Positions 36,682 through 47,064 of a stretch of DNA of 64,000 nt are shown piece by piece. Within the stretch, counting starts at the first letter, position 1, and each line of letters begins with the position of its first letter. This DNA comes from Edaphobacter lichenicola. Its GTDB lineage: Bacteria; Acidobacteriota; Terriglobia; Terriglobales; Acidobacteriaceae. The notes below the pieces were generated by a model. That model did no database searches. It saw only the letters and a list, made by a program, of their open reading frames with translations, and was not told the origin of the DNA. A program made the position numbers and the translations under genes. The stretch is taken from contig NZ_JACHDY010000008.1 of the NCBI RefSeq assembly GCF_014201315.1, forward strand, positions 51,378-115,377. The letters are read 5' to 3'.

Positions 36682-38412
36682 ATGCTTTCTGTCGCTTTCA
36701 GCTTTTCTCTACTCGGCGCCCAGATGACGCGACTTAATCCAGTCGACGTCCTGATTCTGCTGCTCTACTTCGCTTTGGTCATCTTCATTGGGTTTTATGT
36801 GAAGGGGTCTACGAACACGAGCGAAGAGTTCTTTCTTGCTGGAAGGGAGATGTCGGCGTGGGTGGCTGGGCTGAGCTTCGTGTCAGCGAATCTGGGCTCG
36901 CTGGAGCTGATGGGATGGGCAGGGGCAGCATATCAATACGGGATGCTTGCAACCCATTGGTACTGGATCGGCGCGATTCCAGCAATGCTGTTTCTGGGCA
37001 TCGTGATGATGCCGTTCTACTACATCTCGAAGACACACTCTGTACCGGGTTATCTGCATCTGAGGTTTGGCGAGGGCACAAGAGCACTGAGTGCCGTGTC
37101 GTTTGCGTTGATGACAATCCTGATGAGCGGGGTCAACATGTATGCCATGGCTGTCGTGATGCAGACAGTGCTTGGCTGGAATCTAACGTTCTCGATCTGG
37201 GTGGGCGCGGGAACGGTTGCGTTATATGTAATGCTTGGAGGTCTTCGCTCGGCAATCATCAACGAGGTGCTGCAGTTTGTTTTGATATGGGCGGGCGCAG
37301 CAACGATTCCAATCTTGGGGTTGATCGAGGCACATGGCTGGACGAATCTGAAGGCGCAGATTGCGACGAACGTAGGTAATACCAACTACACGCACCTGTG
37401 GAACACGCTTGGAGGGTTCAAAGACAACCCGATGGGCGTGCATTGGACGGGCATCGTCTTTGGGCTGGGGTTTGTTATCAGCTTCGGCTATTGGACGACG
37501 GATTTTCTTGTGGTGCAGCGGGTGTTGAGCGCGAACAGCCTGCGGTCCGCAAAGATGGCGCCGGTGATCGGTGCGGCGTTCAAAATGGCAGTGCCGTTGA
37601 TCGTGATCCTGCCCGGTCTGATTGCGCTTGGACTGCACAACGCCGACGGCTCCATGGTGTTTCATCTGGTGCCCGGAAGTGTAGCGAAGGTGACCGGACA
37701 GCACAGCTACGACGACGTGCTGCCGTTGATGTTGGTTCGCTACTGCGGCCCCGGGTTATTAGGGCTCGGAATCACGGCGCTGATAGCGGGCTTTATGAGC
37801 GGAATGGCGGGTAATATCAGTGCCTTCTCGACTGTCTGGACTTATGACCTCTATGGCGCCTTCATCAACAAGAGAGCGTCTGACAAGCACTACGTAGCGA
37901 TGGGACGATGGTCAACCGTTATTGGGATGCTTGTATCGATTGCGACGGCCTACCTGGTGATGAACGCGGCGTCGATCATGGATTACGTTCAAGCGTTATT
38001 CAGCTTTTTTATCGCGCCACTCTTTGGCACCGTAATTTTGGGGATGCTGTGGAAGAGGGCGACGAGAGCTGGCGGATTCTGGGGGTTGTTGGCCGGAACC
38101 GCAGCTTCGATAGGGATGTTTGTTTGGGTTCGTTTGAATGCCGACGGTCTGCGATACATCGCGATGAGTCCTGATGCGCGTCCGATGGCGGAGAACCTTT
38201 ATCGTGCGCTGTGGAGTTGGCTGATCTGCGTTGTGATAACAGTGACCGTGAGCCTGATGACAACGGCTACGCCCACCGCCCAACTTGCTGGGCTGGTCTA
38301 CGGAGTAACTCCGCTGCCTAGCGACGGCGCCGAAAAGCTATGGCAGAAGCCTGCCTTCTGGGCAGTCGTGGTGATCATTGTGTTTTTCATTCTGAATATA
38401 GTGTTTTTTTAG
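36682..38412 (+). CDS. Sodium:solute symporter family sugar transporter
   Basis: An SSS-family (SGLT-like) inner-membrane cotransporter of up to 576 residues with about 14 hydrophobic helices. TSEEFFLAGREMSAWVAGLS near residue 50 and FVSANLGSLELMGWAGAAYQYG are the signature region of the sodium:galactose/xylose branch. PGYLHLRFGEGTRALS and ALIAGFMSGMAGNISAFSTV follow. It probably imports xylose or a small oligosaccharide with sodium. The start may be 36682 or the ATG at 36724, where the conserved part begins; neither has a strong ribosome site. It is first in a plus-strand series with a small membrane gene and xylA. Confidence 0.88.
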   Translation: MLSVAFSFSLLGAQMTRLNPVDVLILLLYFALVIFIGFYVKGSTNTSEEFFLAGREMSAWVAGLSFVSANLGSLELMGWAGAAYQYGMLATHWYWIGAIPAMLFLGIVMMPFYYISKTHSVPGYLHLRFGEGTRALSAVSFALMTILMSGVNMYAMAVVMQTVLGWNLTFSIWVGAGTVALYVMLGGLRSAIINEVLQFVLIWAGAATIPILGLIEAHGWTNLKAQIATNVGNTNYTHLWNTLGGFKDNPMGVHWTGIVFGLGFVISFGYWTTDFLVVQRVLSANSLRSAKMAPVIGAAFKMAVPLIVILPGLIALGLHNADGSMVFHLVPGSVAKVTGQHSYDDVLPLMLVRYCGPGLLGLGITALIAGFMSGMAGNISAFSTVWTYDLYGAFINKRASDKHYVAMGRWSTVIGMLVSIATAYLVMNAASIMDYVQALFSFFIAPLFGTVILGMLWKRATRAGGFWGLLAGTAASIGMFVWVRLNADGLRYIAMSPDARPMAENLYRALWSWLICVVITVTVSLMTTATPTAQLAGLVYGVTPLPSDGAEKLWQKPAFWAVVVIIVFFILNIVFF

Positions 38413-38434
38413 AAGCGAGCTGCGAGGAGACACG

Positions 38435-38689
38435 ATGAGAGACAATCGTTCGCAAGATCAGAATTTGCAGAAGCGCAGAGCAAAGCTCTCCATATGGTTT
38501 TTCTGCGGCATCTTGATGCTGGCTGACGGTCTGGTTCTACTAAGCCAAGGCATCTTTGAGCGTTTCGGACACGAGCCCGCCACAGTTCTGGCGAACCTAC
38601 AGCCGACGCTCTGGTGGGGCGTTCTACTGACCCTCTTCGGAGGTTCCTACACGGTGCGGTTCCGACCAGTGGCGCACTCGGTGGATTGA
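38435..38689 (+). CDS. Small two-helix membrane protein
   Basis: An 84-residue protein with two hydrophobic segments, SIWFFCGILMLADGLVLLS (about 19-38) and LWWGVLLTLFGGSYTV (about 59-75). It lies 22 bp after the symporter and 49 bp before xylA in the same direction, with GGAG about ten bases before the ATG. It may assist or accompany the transporter. I do not recognise a named family. Confidence 0.65.
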   Translation: MRDNRSQDQNLQKRRAKLSIWFFCGILMLADGLVLLSQGIFERFGHEPATVLANLQPTLWWGVLLTLFGGSYTVRFRPVAHSVD

Positions 38690-38738
38690 GTTTCTGTGCG
38701 GTACAAAGCGCAAGACACATTTTTATTTGGGGGGATAT

Positions 38739-40055
38739 ATGGGGCAATCGATTTTCAGTAGCTTTCCGACAGTGGAATACAAGGGAGCCGAGAGCACATC
38801 CGATCTGGCGTACCGCTGGTATGATGCGGACCGAACAGTGTTGGGAAAGCCACTCCGCGAGCATCTGCGATTTGCAGTCGCTTATTGGCACAGTCTGGCG
38901 ATGAACGGTAGCGATCCATTCGGCGCGCCGACGATTCGCCGCCCCTGGATGGACCGCAGCGATGCGATGCAGGCTGCGCAAGACAAGGCAGACGCTGCAT
39001 TCGACCTTTTTCGCGTTCTTGATCTTCCCTTCTACACGTTCCATGACCGCGATATCACTCCCGACGGGCAAACCCTGCGTGAGTCAATTACGAATCTTCA
39101 CAGCATGTCGGACTACCTGGCGAAGAAGATGGAGTCGTCAAAGACACGGCTGCTATGGGGTACGGCGAACCTGTTCAGTCATCCGCGATTTATGTCCGGC
39201 GCCGCGACCAACCCAGACCCAGAAGTCTTTGCTTACAGTGCGACGACGATTAAACATTGCATGGATGTAACGAAGAAGTTGGGCGGCGAAAACTATGTAC
39301 TGTGGGGCGGGCGCGAGGGCTACGAGACGCTGTTGAACACAAGCCTGAAGCGCGAGCTGGAGCAGATGGGCCGCATGCTCGCATTGGTGGTCGAGTATAA
39401 ACACAAGATCGGATTCAATGGCCAAATATTGCTTGAACCGAAGCCGAAGGAACCGACCGTGCATCAATACGACTTCGATACGGCGACCGTGTTTGGGTTT
39501 CTGAAGAGGTTTGGCCTTGAGAGCGAGGTGAAGGTAAATCTTGAGGCCAATCATGCGTTGCTGGCCGGACACACTTTCGAGCATGAGATTGCCACAGCCG
39601 CTGACTTGGGGATTCTTGGTTCGCTCGATATTAACCGCGGCGACCCGTTGCTTGGTTGGGACACGGATCAGTTTCCGGTAGATCTGTACTCGATGACTTT
39701 GGCGATGTATCACGTGATCCAGGTTGGGGGCCTCGGGAGGGGCGGAATGAACTTCGACGCAAAGGTACGGCGGCAGTCAACGGAGCCGGAGGATCTGCTG
39801 CATGCGCACATTGGGGGCGTGGATATGTGCGCTCGTGCGTTCCTGATTGCTGCGAAGATTCATGAGGAAGGGCGTTTGGCTGAGATTGTGGACGCGCGCT
39901 ATGCGGGTTGGGATCTGCCGGAGAACAAGGCGATGCTTGCGGGCAAGGAGTCGCTGGAGGCAATCGCTGCCCGAAGCGAAGAACGCAATATCAATCCCCA
40001 GCCGCGATCAGGGCGGCAGGAGCAGTTGGAAAATCTGATTAACCGTTACCTGTAG
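38739..40055 (+). CDS. xylA: Xylose isomerase
   Basis: Interconverts D-xylose and D-xylulose; a cytoplasmic TIM-barrel enzyme of 438 residues, the longer class II type. It shows the catalytic His in YTFHDRDITPDG, metal ligands in ILLEPKPKEPT and NLEANHALLAGHTFEHE, and LGSLDINRGDPLLGWDTDQF for the second metal site. I start at ATG 38739 with GGGGGG directly upstream; a TTG four codons earlier is less likely. With xylB and the symporter it completes the isomerase pathway of xylose use. Confidence 0.95.
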   Translation: MGQSIFSSFPTVEYKGAESTSDLAYRWYDADRTVLGKPLREHLRFAVAYWHSLAMNGSDPFGAPTIRRPWMDRSDAMQAAQDKADAAFDLFRVLDLPFYTFHDRDITPDGQTLRESITNLHSMSDYLAKKMESSKTRLLWGTANLFSHPRFMSGAATNPDPEVFAYSATTIKHCMDVTKKLGGENYVLWGGREGYETLLNTSLKRELEQMGRMLALVVEYKHKIGFNGQILLEPKPKEPTVHQYDFDTATVFGFLKRFGLESEVKVNLEANHALLAGHTFEHEIATAADLGILGSLDINRGDPLLGWDTDQFPVDLYSMTLAMYHVIQVGGLGRGGMNFDAKVRRQSTEPEDLLHAHIGGVDMCARAFLIAAKIHEEGRLAEIVDARYAGWDLPENKAMLAGKESLEAIAARSEERNINPQPRSGRQEQLENLINRYL

Positions 40056-40116
40056 TCGAGGCAAGAGCAGCATCGGACCGCGAATACCGGTGTGGTTCTC
40101 GAGTAAAGGAGTTTCG

Positions 40117-42192
40117 ATGATTTTGCGGTGTTGGGTTGTGCGATCTGCATTTGTCCTATTGACCTTGAGTGTCCCTGCTCTTGCCCAGGTTGCGTTGCCC
40201 ACAGATGCGCGGCGCCCTGCATTGAGGCTTGGAGCGGCATGGTATCCCGAGCAGTGGCCGGAGAGCCGATGGGACGCGGATCTCACGCTTATGGAACAGG
40301 CGCATGTAAATTTTGTGCGCGTGGGTGAGTTTGCGTGGAGCACCATCGAGCCGCACGAGGGCGAGTTTCGTCTGGAGTGGCTGCAGCATGCAGTGCGTGC
40401 GGCGGAACGGCATCACATTGCGGTTGTGATTGGGACGCCATCCGCCGCGCCGCCAGCCTGGCTTACGCAGAAGTATCCTGAGACCCTACGCACCATGGAA
40501 AACGGCAGGAAGGATGGACATGGAAATCGCCAACAGTTCGACTGGAGCGATCCGAAGTATCGCGAACTGAGCCGGAGGGTCGCGGAGAAGATGGCCGAGG
40601 CGTTCGGTCATGACGCGAATGTTATCGGCTGGCAGATTGACAACGAATACGCCAATGAGAGCTATGGAGAAACTACCCAGGCACAATTTCAAAGCTGGCT
40701 TCGCGGAAAGTACGGGACGCTTGAGAATCTAAATACGCGGTGGACGACCGCTTATTGGAGCGAGACCTACCAGGATTGGAGTCAGATTCCGATCGCCGAA
40801 CATGGGGGCAACCCGGGCCTGATGCTGAACTGGAAAGAGTTCGTCTCCGACACTTGGCGGAGTTATCAGAAGAACCAGTTGGATGCGATTCGCGCGCATG
40901 CTGAGCCTCGACAGATGATCACTACGAACATGATGGGGTGGTTCGACGCATACGATCACTACACCGTGGCGCAGGATTTGGACTTTGCCTCGTGGGACGA
41001 TTATGTGGGGGCCGGACATCTGGACCCAGTGCGCAATGGTGCGACACACGATTTGACTCGTGGATTTTTGCGCAAGAACTTCTGGGTGATGGAGACGCAG
41101 CCGGGCTTTGTGAACTGGCAGACGGACAACAATGCGCTCGATAAGGGAGAGGTTCGGGCTATGGCGTGGAATGCGATTGGCCATGGCTCGGATGCAGTGG
41201 AGTACTGGCAGTGGAGGAGTGCGCTGAACGGACAGGAGCAGTACCACGGTACGCTGGTTGGAGCCGATGGGACGCCCGTCCCGCTATACGGCGAGGTGAA
41301 GCAGATTGGGGCTGAGTTCGAGAAGGCCGCTCCAGTGCTGGCTGGAACGACTGTGAGGTCGGAGGTTGCGGTGCTGCAGGACTACTCGAGTCGATGGGCT
41401 ATCAATTGGCAGAGGCACAACAAAGCATTCGATCCGGTCGAGGCTCTGTTAAGTTACTACGCTCCGCTGCATAAACTTGCTGGTTCGGTTGACGTGATTG
41501 CGGATACAGCTCCTCTGACGCAGTACAAACTGGTCGTCGCTCCGGCGTTGAACGTACTGACGCCGGAGGCTGCAAAGAATTTGGAGGCTTACGTTCGTAC
41601 GGGTGGCAATCTCGTGCTAGGGCAGCGGAGTGCCATGAAGGACGAAGACAACAGTCTATTTCCAGAGCGGCAACCGGGACCACTCGCCGCAATGCTGGGA
41701 GCGAGGGTTGAGCAGTTTTACGCGCTGGATCAAACAGTGCCGGTGAGCGGCGTGTGGGGAGATGCGCAGGATACGATCTGGGCCGAACAGCTTGGCGTAA
41801 TGGATCAGGCTACGCAGGTTCTGATGCGTTACGGAACGAGCAACGGCTGGTTGGACGGACAGCCCGCGGCTGTGACACGCAAAGTTGGGCGTGGAACTAT
41901 TACATACATTGGCACGGGGCTTGATGCGGCTGCGATGAGACGTGCTGCGGAGTGGATGCTCGAGGAGAGCGGCGTCGCGGCAGTATTGCCTGAGATTCCG
42001 GCAGACGTGGATGTGGCGATACGGTCGAACACAAAGACGCGGGTTCTCATTCTGACGAACTATGGATCGGAGATGCGCGTCATCAAGCTGCCACATGCAA
42101 TGCACGATGTGCTCAAGGGTGGGGACACAGCGAGCGTTTCACTTCCACGGTTTGGTGTCGTGGTGCTTCAGGAGTCGACCGGTAGTAAGTAG
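40117..42192 (+). CDS. Secreted GH42 beta-galactosidase
   Basis: A retaining beta-galactosidase of family GH42, about 691 residues, with a signal peptide ending PALAQ. The TIM barrel starts LGAAWYPEQWPESRWDADL and carries acid/base Glu177 in GWQIDNEYANES and nucleophile Glu326 in WVMETQPGF. A class-I-glutamine-amidotransferase-like trimerisation domain (about 380-590) and a C-terminal beta domain follow. ATG 40117 is preceded by AAAGGAG. It sits 61 bp after xylA and is followed by the GH95 gene at close range, so the three are probably cotranscribed. It would remove galactose from xyloglucan-type side chains. Confidence 0.92.
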   Translation: MILRCWVVRSAFVLLTLSVPALAQVALPTDARRPALRLGAAWYPEQWPESRWDADLTLMEQAHVNFVRVGEFAWSTIEPHEGEFRLEWLQHAVRAAERHHIAVVIGTPSAAPPAWLTQKYPETLRTMENGRKDGHGNRQQFDWSDPKYRELSRRVAEKMAEAFGHDANVIGWQIDNEYANESYGETTQAQFQSWLRGKYGTLENLNTRWTTAYWSETYQDWSQIPIAEHGGNPGLMLNWKEFVSDTWRSYQKNQLDAIRAHAEPRQMITTNMMGWFDAYDHYTVAQDLDFASWDDYVGAGHLDPVRNGATHDLTRGFLRKNFWVMETQPGFVNWQTDNNALDKGEVRAMAWNAIGHGSDAVEYWQWRSALNGQEQYHGTLVGADGTPVPLYGEVKQIGAEFEKAAPVLAGTTVRSEVAVLQDYSSRWAINWQRHNKAFDPVEALLSYYAPLHKLAGSVDVIADTAPLTQYKLVVAPALNVLTPEAAKNLEAYVRTGGNLVLGQRSAMKDEDNSLFPERQPGPLAAMLGARVEQFYALDQTVPVSGVWGDAQDTIWAEQLGVMDQATQVLMRYGTSNGWLDGQPAAVTRKVGRGTITYIGTGLDAAAMRRAAEWMLEESGVAAVLPEIPADVDVAIRSNTKTRVLILTNYGSEMRVIKLPHAMHDVLKGGDTASVSLPRFGVVVLQESTGSK

Positions 42193-42202
42193 GAGGACCG
42201 CT

Positions 42203-44599
42203 TTGTCCGGCTTCACTAAGGTGGAACAATGTGGCGCGCTTACGTTGCTGTTGGGCTTCAGTTCCATGCTTGCGGCCCAGAGCTACGTGCCTTCCGGTGA
42301 CCTGCTGGTGCGCTTCGGTGCGCCGGCACGCGTCTTCGAGGAGGCTATGCCAACGGGCAATGGACGGCTAGGAGCGACGATGTATGGCGGCATCTCCGAG
42401 GAGAGAGTGGACCTGAATGAGAGTTCGATGTGGTCCGGCTCACCCCACGACTCGGATCGCACAGACGCTGCGAAAGAGCTCCCAGAGATTCGCAGGCTTC
42501 TGATTGCGGGTGACAATGTGGCCGCCGAGGTTCTGGTAAATAAGAGCTTTACATCGGCTGATGCGGGGAGCGGCGATCCTCGCTATGGTTCGTACGAAGA
42601 GTTGGGAAAACTGCTGCTCTCGTTTGATGGGATGAAGGATGCGAACGCCAGCGAATATCGCAGATGGCTTGATCTCGATGGGGCTGTGGCGACGACGAGT
42701 TTTGAGGCAAATGGAGTGCGCTATACACGCGAAGTATTCACAAGCGCCCCGGACCAGGTGATTGTGGTGCACCTGCGCGCGAGCCGATCGCGTTCGCTTT
42801 CGTTGCGCGTTCGTCTGGGCAGAGTGGAGCGTTTCCAGACGAAGACCGATGGTAAAGATGGCTTGGTGATGACGGGCGCGCTGGACTCGGGCGTGCACGA
42901 CATGGCTGGCCTTCGGTATGCCACCCGTGTGCGAGCGTTCATTCGCGGCGGCACGATAAGACCAGTCGATGGCGATTCTCTTTTGATCTCTCGCGCTGAC
43001 GAGGTTACGCTACTGGTGACCGCGGCAACCAACTATCGAGGATTCGCAGGCCGTCACAGCCATGACGCCGAGTTCGCCGCTTTGCAGGATATGCGCGCGG
43101 CGGCACAGCGGTCTTATGCGTTGTTACTGGCGCGCCACCAAGCGGATTATCGCAGCTACTTCCGCAGAGTATCGCTTGTGATGGGAGACGCAGCTCTGGA
43201 GCAGAGCGCGGCCGCAGACCGCTTAGCCGCGGCTCATTTGGGAGCGAACGATCCTGGGTTGGTGGCGCTCTACTTTCAGTTTGGCCGCTATCTGTTGATT
43301 TCGTCGTCTCGTCCGGGTGGCCTGCCGGCAAATCTTCAAGGGCTTTGGGCAGAGGGCATCCATCCTGGATGGAAGGGCGACTGGCACTTGAACGTCAATG
43401 TGCAGATGAACTACTGGCCAGCGGAGCCAACGGGACTAGGAGATCTTACGGATCCTCTGTTCGCTCTTATGGAAGGCCTGCAGGTGCCCGGCGGACATAC
43501 AGCACGGAGCTACTACGGCGCCGATGGATGGGTCGCGCATGTGATGACGAATGCGTGGGGCTTCACGTCACCCGGAGAAGAGGCTTCGTGGGGTTCGACT
43601 ATTATCGGTTCCGCGTGGCTGTGCCAGCACATATGGGAGCACTATCTCTACACGGGCGACGCGGAGTTTCTACGACGCATGTATCCCATGATGAAGGGCG
43701 CTTCGGAGTTTTATCTGTCGATGTTGGTTCACGAGCCGAAGCATGGATGGCTTGTCACGGCACCCTCCAATTCGCCGGAGAACACTTTTTACATGCCCGA
43801 TGGACGGAAGGCCAGCGTGTGCATGGGACCTGCGATCGACGAGGAGAATCTTCGTTACCTGTTTGGCGCGACGGCAGAGGCGGAGGCGAAGCTTGGACTG
43901 GACGAGGATCTACGAACGAAGCTGATCCAGACGCAGGCGCAGCTTGCTCCTATCCAGATTGGCGCCGACGGCCGCGTGATGGAGTGGCTTGAACCATATC
44001 GCGAGGTCGATCCGCATCATCGTCATGTTTCGCATCTGTGGGCCGTGTATCCAGGAGAAGAGATCGATCCTGAAGCAACTCCGAAGCTGGCTGAGGCGGC
44101 GCGACAGTCGCTGGAGGTAAGAGGCGATGGCGCAACGGGTTGGTCGCTTGCTTACAAGATGTTGCTGTGGGCGCGGCTCGGAGATGGAGACCATGCTTAT
44201 GCCTTACTCCGAAACCTCTGGAATCCCGTGGATCCTATTAAACAGAGTTCGGCGGGAAGCTTTCCGAATTTGTGGGATTCGCATCCGCCGTTCCAGATCG
44301 ATGGCAACTTTGGGGCCACGGCCGCGATTGCGGAGATGCTGCTGGATAGCCGTCCGAATGAAGTTCGCGTGCTTCCAGCATTACCCTCCGCACTGCCCGA
44401 GGGCCGAGTCGACGGGCTAAGGGCGATAGGAGGAATGACAGTTGGAGTGACCTGGAAAGCTGGGCGAATGACTGAGTTGAGGCTGCTGTCAGAGCGCGAT
44501 GGGGTTGTCAGAGTTCGCTATGGATCGGTTGTTCGGGAGTTGCAGATGAAGGCTGGAGCGAGGAAGGTTCTCGACGGGTTGCTGCGAACGGTTAGCTAG
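42203..44599 (+). CDS. Secreted GH95 alpha-L-fucosidase (or alpha-galactosidase)
   Basis: An inverting GH95 enzyme of about 798 residues. The N-terminal beta domain reads EEAMPTGNGRLGATMYGG and ERVDLNESSMWSG. An (alpha/alpha)6 barrel follows with SSRPGGLPANLQGLWAEG, GDWHLNVNVQMNYWPAE and the catalytic region, then QIDGNFGATAAIAEMLLDS. The start is TTG 42203, six bases after AGGAGG and just past the GH42 stop; it gives a signal peptide ending SSMLAAQ. The longer frame into the GH42 gene is not used. Most GH95 members cleave alpha-1,2-fucose from xyloglucan, which fits the other enzymes here. Confidence 0.9.
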   Translation: MSGFTKVEQCGALTLLLGFSSMLAAQSYVPSGDLLVRFGAPARVFEEAMPTGNGRLGATMYGGISEERVDLNESSMWSGSPHDSDRTDAAKELPEIRRLLIAGDNVAAEVLVNKSFTSADAGSGDPRYGSYEELGKLLLSFDGMKDANASEYRRWLDLDGAVATTSFEANGVRYTREVFTSAPDQVIVVHLRASRSRSLSLRVRLGRVERFQTKTDGKDGLVMTGALDSGVHDMAGLRYATRVRAFIRGGTIRPVDGDSLLISRADEVTLLVTAATNYRGFAGRHSHDAEFAALQDMRAAAQRSYALLLARHQADYRSYFRRVSLVMGDAALEQSAAADRLAAAHLGANDPGLVALYFQFGRYLLISSSRPGGLPANLQGLWAEGIHPGWKGDWHLNVNVQMNYWPAEPTGLGDLTDPLFALMEGLQVPGGHTARSYYGADGWVAHVMTNAWGFTSPGEEASWGSTIIGSAWLCQHIWEHYLYTGDAEFLRRMYPMMKGASEFYLSMLVHEPKHGWLVTAPSNSPENTFYMPDGRKASVCMGPAIDEENLRYLFGATAEAEAKLGLDEDLRTKLIQTQAQLAPIQIGADGRVMEWLEPYREVDPHHRHVSHLWAVYPGEEIDPEATPKLAEAARQSLEVRGDGATGWSLAYKMLLWARLGDGDHAYALLRNLWNPVDPIKQSSAGSFPNLWDSHPPFQIDGNFGATAAIAEMLLDSRPNEVRVLPALPSALPEGRVDGLRAIGGMTVGVTWKAGRMTELRLLSERDGVVRVRYGSVVRELQMKAGARKVLDGLLRTVS

Positions 44600-44639
44600 A
44601 GCGCGTGCGAGTAACCCGTCTCAGAAGATGCGACTCTAT

Positions 44640-47021
44640 CTATCGGTTTTCTACCTCGAGGACCGAGGCATCGGGCGCGCTCCATGCGTCTGGACCGCTG
44701 TGGGTCAGCTTGGCTGTCGCGTTGGACCAGTGAAGATGGGTAAGTTGGAACTGGCCCTTCTCGTAGTTGTAGGTGTTGCCGTCGTCACGGTAGAGGTCGA
44801 AGTCGCCGTCGGCTCCAGGGTAGACGCGAACGCGATCGATCTTCTGATCTTCGTTGGTGCTTTCAACAACACTGCCAAGAGGAATGATTGAACCGGCACG
44901 AACGAAGAGGGGAATCGTGTCGATGGGAGCATCGACAGTGATGGTCTGTCCACCATGCACTTTCGTATTCGTCCAGAAGTTGTACCAGTCAGTTCCAGCA
45001 GGCAGATAAACCTCGCGTGATGTACTTCCCTGCTCTGTTACCGGAGCGACCAGCAGAGCAGGTCCAAACATATACTCGTCAGCGATATTGGCAACCTTGG
45101 GGTCGCTTCCGAAGTCCATGAACAGGCCGCGCATGAAGGGAGCACCGGTCTGGTTGGTCATGTGGCCGAGGCTGTAGATGTATGGCATGAGCTGATAGCG
45201 AAGACGAAGATACTTCACGAGGATTGGTTCGGCCTGCTTGCCGTAGGACCACACCTCATTCTGCGGACGGCTTCCGTGACTGCGGAAGTTGGGCTGAAAG
45301 GCTCCGTACTCGAACCAGCGGACGTAGAGCTCGGGATAGTCATCGTAGTGGCCAATGTTTTCGCGGGCATCAGAGGGGTCGATGAGCGGGGTGTGCAGCG
45401 GAGTGTGATGCGAGGGAAGATACTGCCAGCCGCCGATGTCGGTGCTCCAGTAGGGTGTACCCGATGCCACGAAGTTAATGCCGGTTGGGACCTGACGTTT
45501 CAGGGTGTCCCAATTTCCGCTGATGTCGGAGGACCAGAAGATGGCGCCGTTGTGCTGCGCGCCGAGATATGCGTCGCGAGCGAGGATGAGCGCCCTAGTC
45601 GGAAGGTCTTCGCGAAAGCCATTGTAGAAAGCTGCAGTGTGAAAGAGGGGGTAGATGTTGAAGAACTGCGTGCCAGGGCCAATGTGGAAGTAGCTTCCGT
45701 TAGGAGGAAGATCTGGCTCGGTCTCGTCGGCCCAGAAGGCGTCGAAACCTTTGCTGATGTAGTTCTCTTTGACGACGTCCCAGTACCACTTTGCAGCGTC
45801 CGGGTTCGTGATGTCGATGTCTGAGCCGGCGCGGTCGTAGGGTAAGCCATTGGTAGGCGTGCCGTCGGCTAGGTGCTCGAACCATCCATTCTTTAGCACG
45901 GTGTTGTAGTAACGGCCCTCTGGTACGAAGCGGGGCCAGATGCTGATCATGGTGTGGAAGTTCAAGGCGTGCAGTTCTTTGTTCATCGCCGCGGGGTCTG
46001 GCCACTTGGTGGGATCCATGTCCATCTGACCCATGATGGTGTAGTGGAACCAGTCGATGACTAGGTCGTCGATTGGGTAGTGGCGTTCGCGATATCCGTG
46101 CGCCACACCGAGAAGTTCGGCCTGGCTGGTATAGCGCTGCTTACTCTGAATGTAGCCGTATGCGGATTTTGGGAGCATAGGGGTTGAGCCAGTGAGCAGA
46201 CGATAGCCGGCGTAGATCTCATCGTAAGTTGCACCAGCGATGACGAAGAAAGAGACTCGTTGGCCGACATCTGATGTCCAACGTACCTGATCGTTGAATC
46301 CGAAGGCGACGGTGGTCGCGGATGGATTGTCCCAGAGGATGCCGTAACCTTTGTTTGTAACTATGAATGGTACACATACACTTTGGCCAGAGGGTGCGTT
46401 GTAGTCGTGAGCACAACGGAGTACATGGTTGCGATGGTCGAGGTAGCCTTCCTGATTCTGACCCAAGCCATAGTAGTGCTCATCCGGTGGTGAGGCGAAG
46501 CTGGCGCCGACCTGGAAGAAGGGTGCGTCAGTGGAGCGGCGGTCGTAGAGGATGTCGGCGTTGCCGTCCTTGTGGTTGGGGACCGACATCTGCCAGCCCT
46601 GCATGCGAACGAGGTCCGCATTATTGGGGGTTTTGATGGAGAGGCCGACGCCTGGAGTGGAGCCGTTGAAGAACTTCGCTATGTCGGCGCTGGTTCCGGT
46701 GGGAACCCACTTCGGCCCCTGGGGTGAGACCGTGACGACAAGGCGGTTGGACCGCAAGGTGTCACCTGAAGTGTCGCTCCCGGCTGTCCATCCTGTAGGA
46801 GCTGGCGTCGCTACGATGCCATAACCAGGTGCAGCGAGTGCATCCTCGCGCCGCAGGCTAATGGAGACGCGAACGATATTTGGCGCGTAGGGCTCGACGA
46901 GCACGGTGGCATTATCGCGAGAGAGCGACAGCTGCTGAGCGCGCGTCACCGGAGTTACCAGGAGCGCGCAGAGACAAGAGAGCGGAATGAAGTGGACAGC
47001 GGTGCGGATGTGCCTGGACAT
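44640..47021 (-). CDS. Secreted GH31 alpha-xylosidase-like enzyme
   Basis: A GH31 retaining alpha-glycosidase of about 793 residues with a signal peptide ending PVTRAQ. The order is an N-terminal beta-sandwich; a TIM barrel with DLVIDWFHYTIMGQMDMD and the nucleophile region GFDAFWADETEPD (near residue 430); WSSDISGNWDTLKRQVPTG; and C-terminal beta domains with a DUF5110-like end (VYPGADGDFDLYRDDGNTY). The WADETEPD form is common among alpha-xylosidases. The start is ATG 47021. It is the last gene of the TonB-SGNH-GH3-GH31 operon, 43 bases after GH3. Confidence 0.9.
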   Translation of the reverse strand: MSRHIRTAVHFIPLSCLCALLVTPVTRAQQLSLSRDNATVLVEPYAPNIVRVSISLRREDALAAPGYGIVATPAPTGWTAGSDTSGDTLRSNRLVVTVSPQGPKWVPTGTSADIAKFFNGSTPGVGLSIKTPNNADLVRMQGWQMSVPNHKDGNADILYDRRSTDAPFFQVGASFASPPDEHYYGLGQNQEGYLDHRNHVLRCAHDYNAPSGQSVCVPFIVTNKGYGILWDNPSATTVAFGFNDQVRWTSDVGQRVSFFVIAGATYDEIYAGYRLLTGSTPMLPKSAYGYIQSKQRYTSQAELLGVAHGYRERHYPIDDLVIDWFHYTIMGQMDMDPTKWPDPAAMNKELHALNFHTMISIWPRFVPEGRYYNTVLKNGWFEHLADGTPTNGLPYDRAGSDIDITNPDAAKWYWDVVKENYISKGFDAFWADETEPDLPPNGSYFHIGPGTQFFNIYPLFHTAAFYNGFREDLPTRALILARDAYLGAQHNGAIFWSSDISGNWDTLKRQVPTGINFVASGTPYWSTDIGGWQYLPSHHTPLHTPLIDPSDARENIGHYDDYPELYVRWFEYGAFQPNFRSHGSRPQNEVWSYGKQAEPILVKYLRLRYQLMPYIYSLGHMTNQTGAPFMRGLFMDFGSDPKVANIADEYMFGPALLVAPVTEQGSTSREVYLPAGTDWYNFWTNTKVHGGQTITVDAPIDTIPLFVRAGSIIPLGSVVESTNEDQKIDRVRVYPGADGDFDLYRDDGNTYNYEKGQFQLTHLHWSNATAKLTHSGPDAWSAPDASVLEVENR

Positions 47022-47064
47022 AATTTTCTCTTCTTTGTTCAAGTATCTATCAGAGGGTCCGTGA

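Noticed and set aside
42062..42202. N-terminal extension of the GH95 frame into the GH42 gene
   Set aside because: A TTG with AGGAGG six bases upstream starts at 42203 and yields a proper signal peptide; the extension has neither.
44628..44891. Plus-strand open frame with a hydrophobic Val-rich stretch
   Set aside because: It lies wholly opposite the conserved C-terminus of the GH31 enzyme and is a shadow frame.
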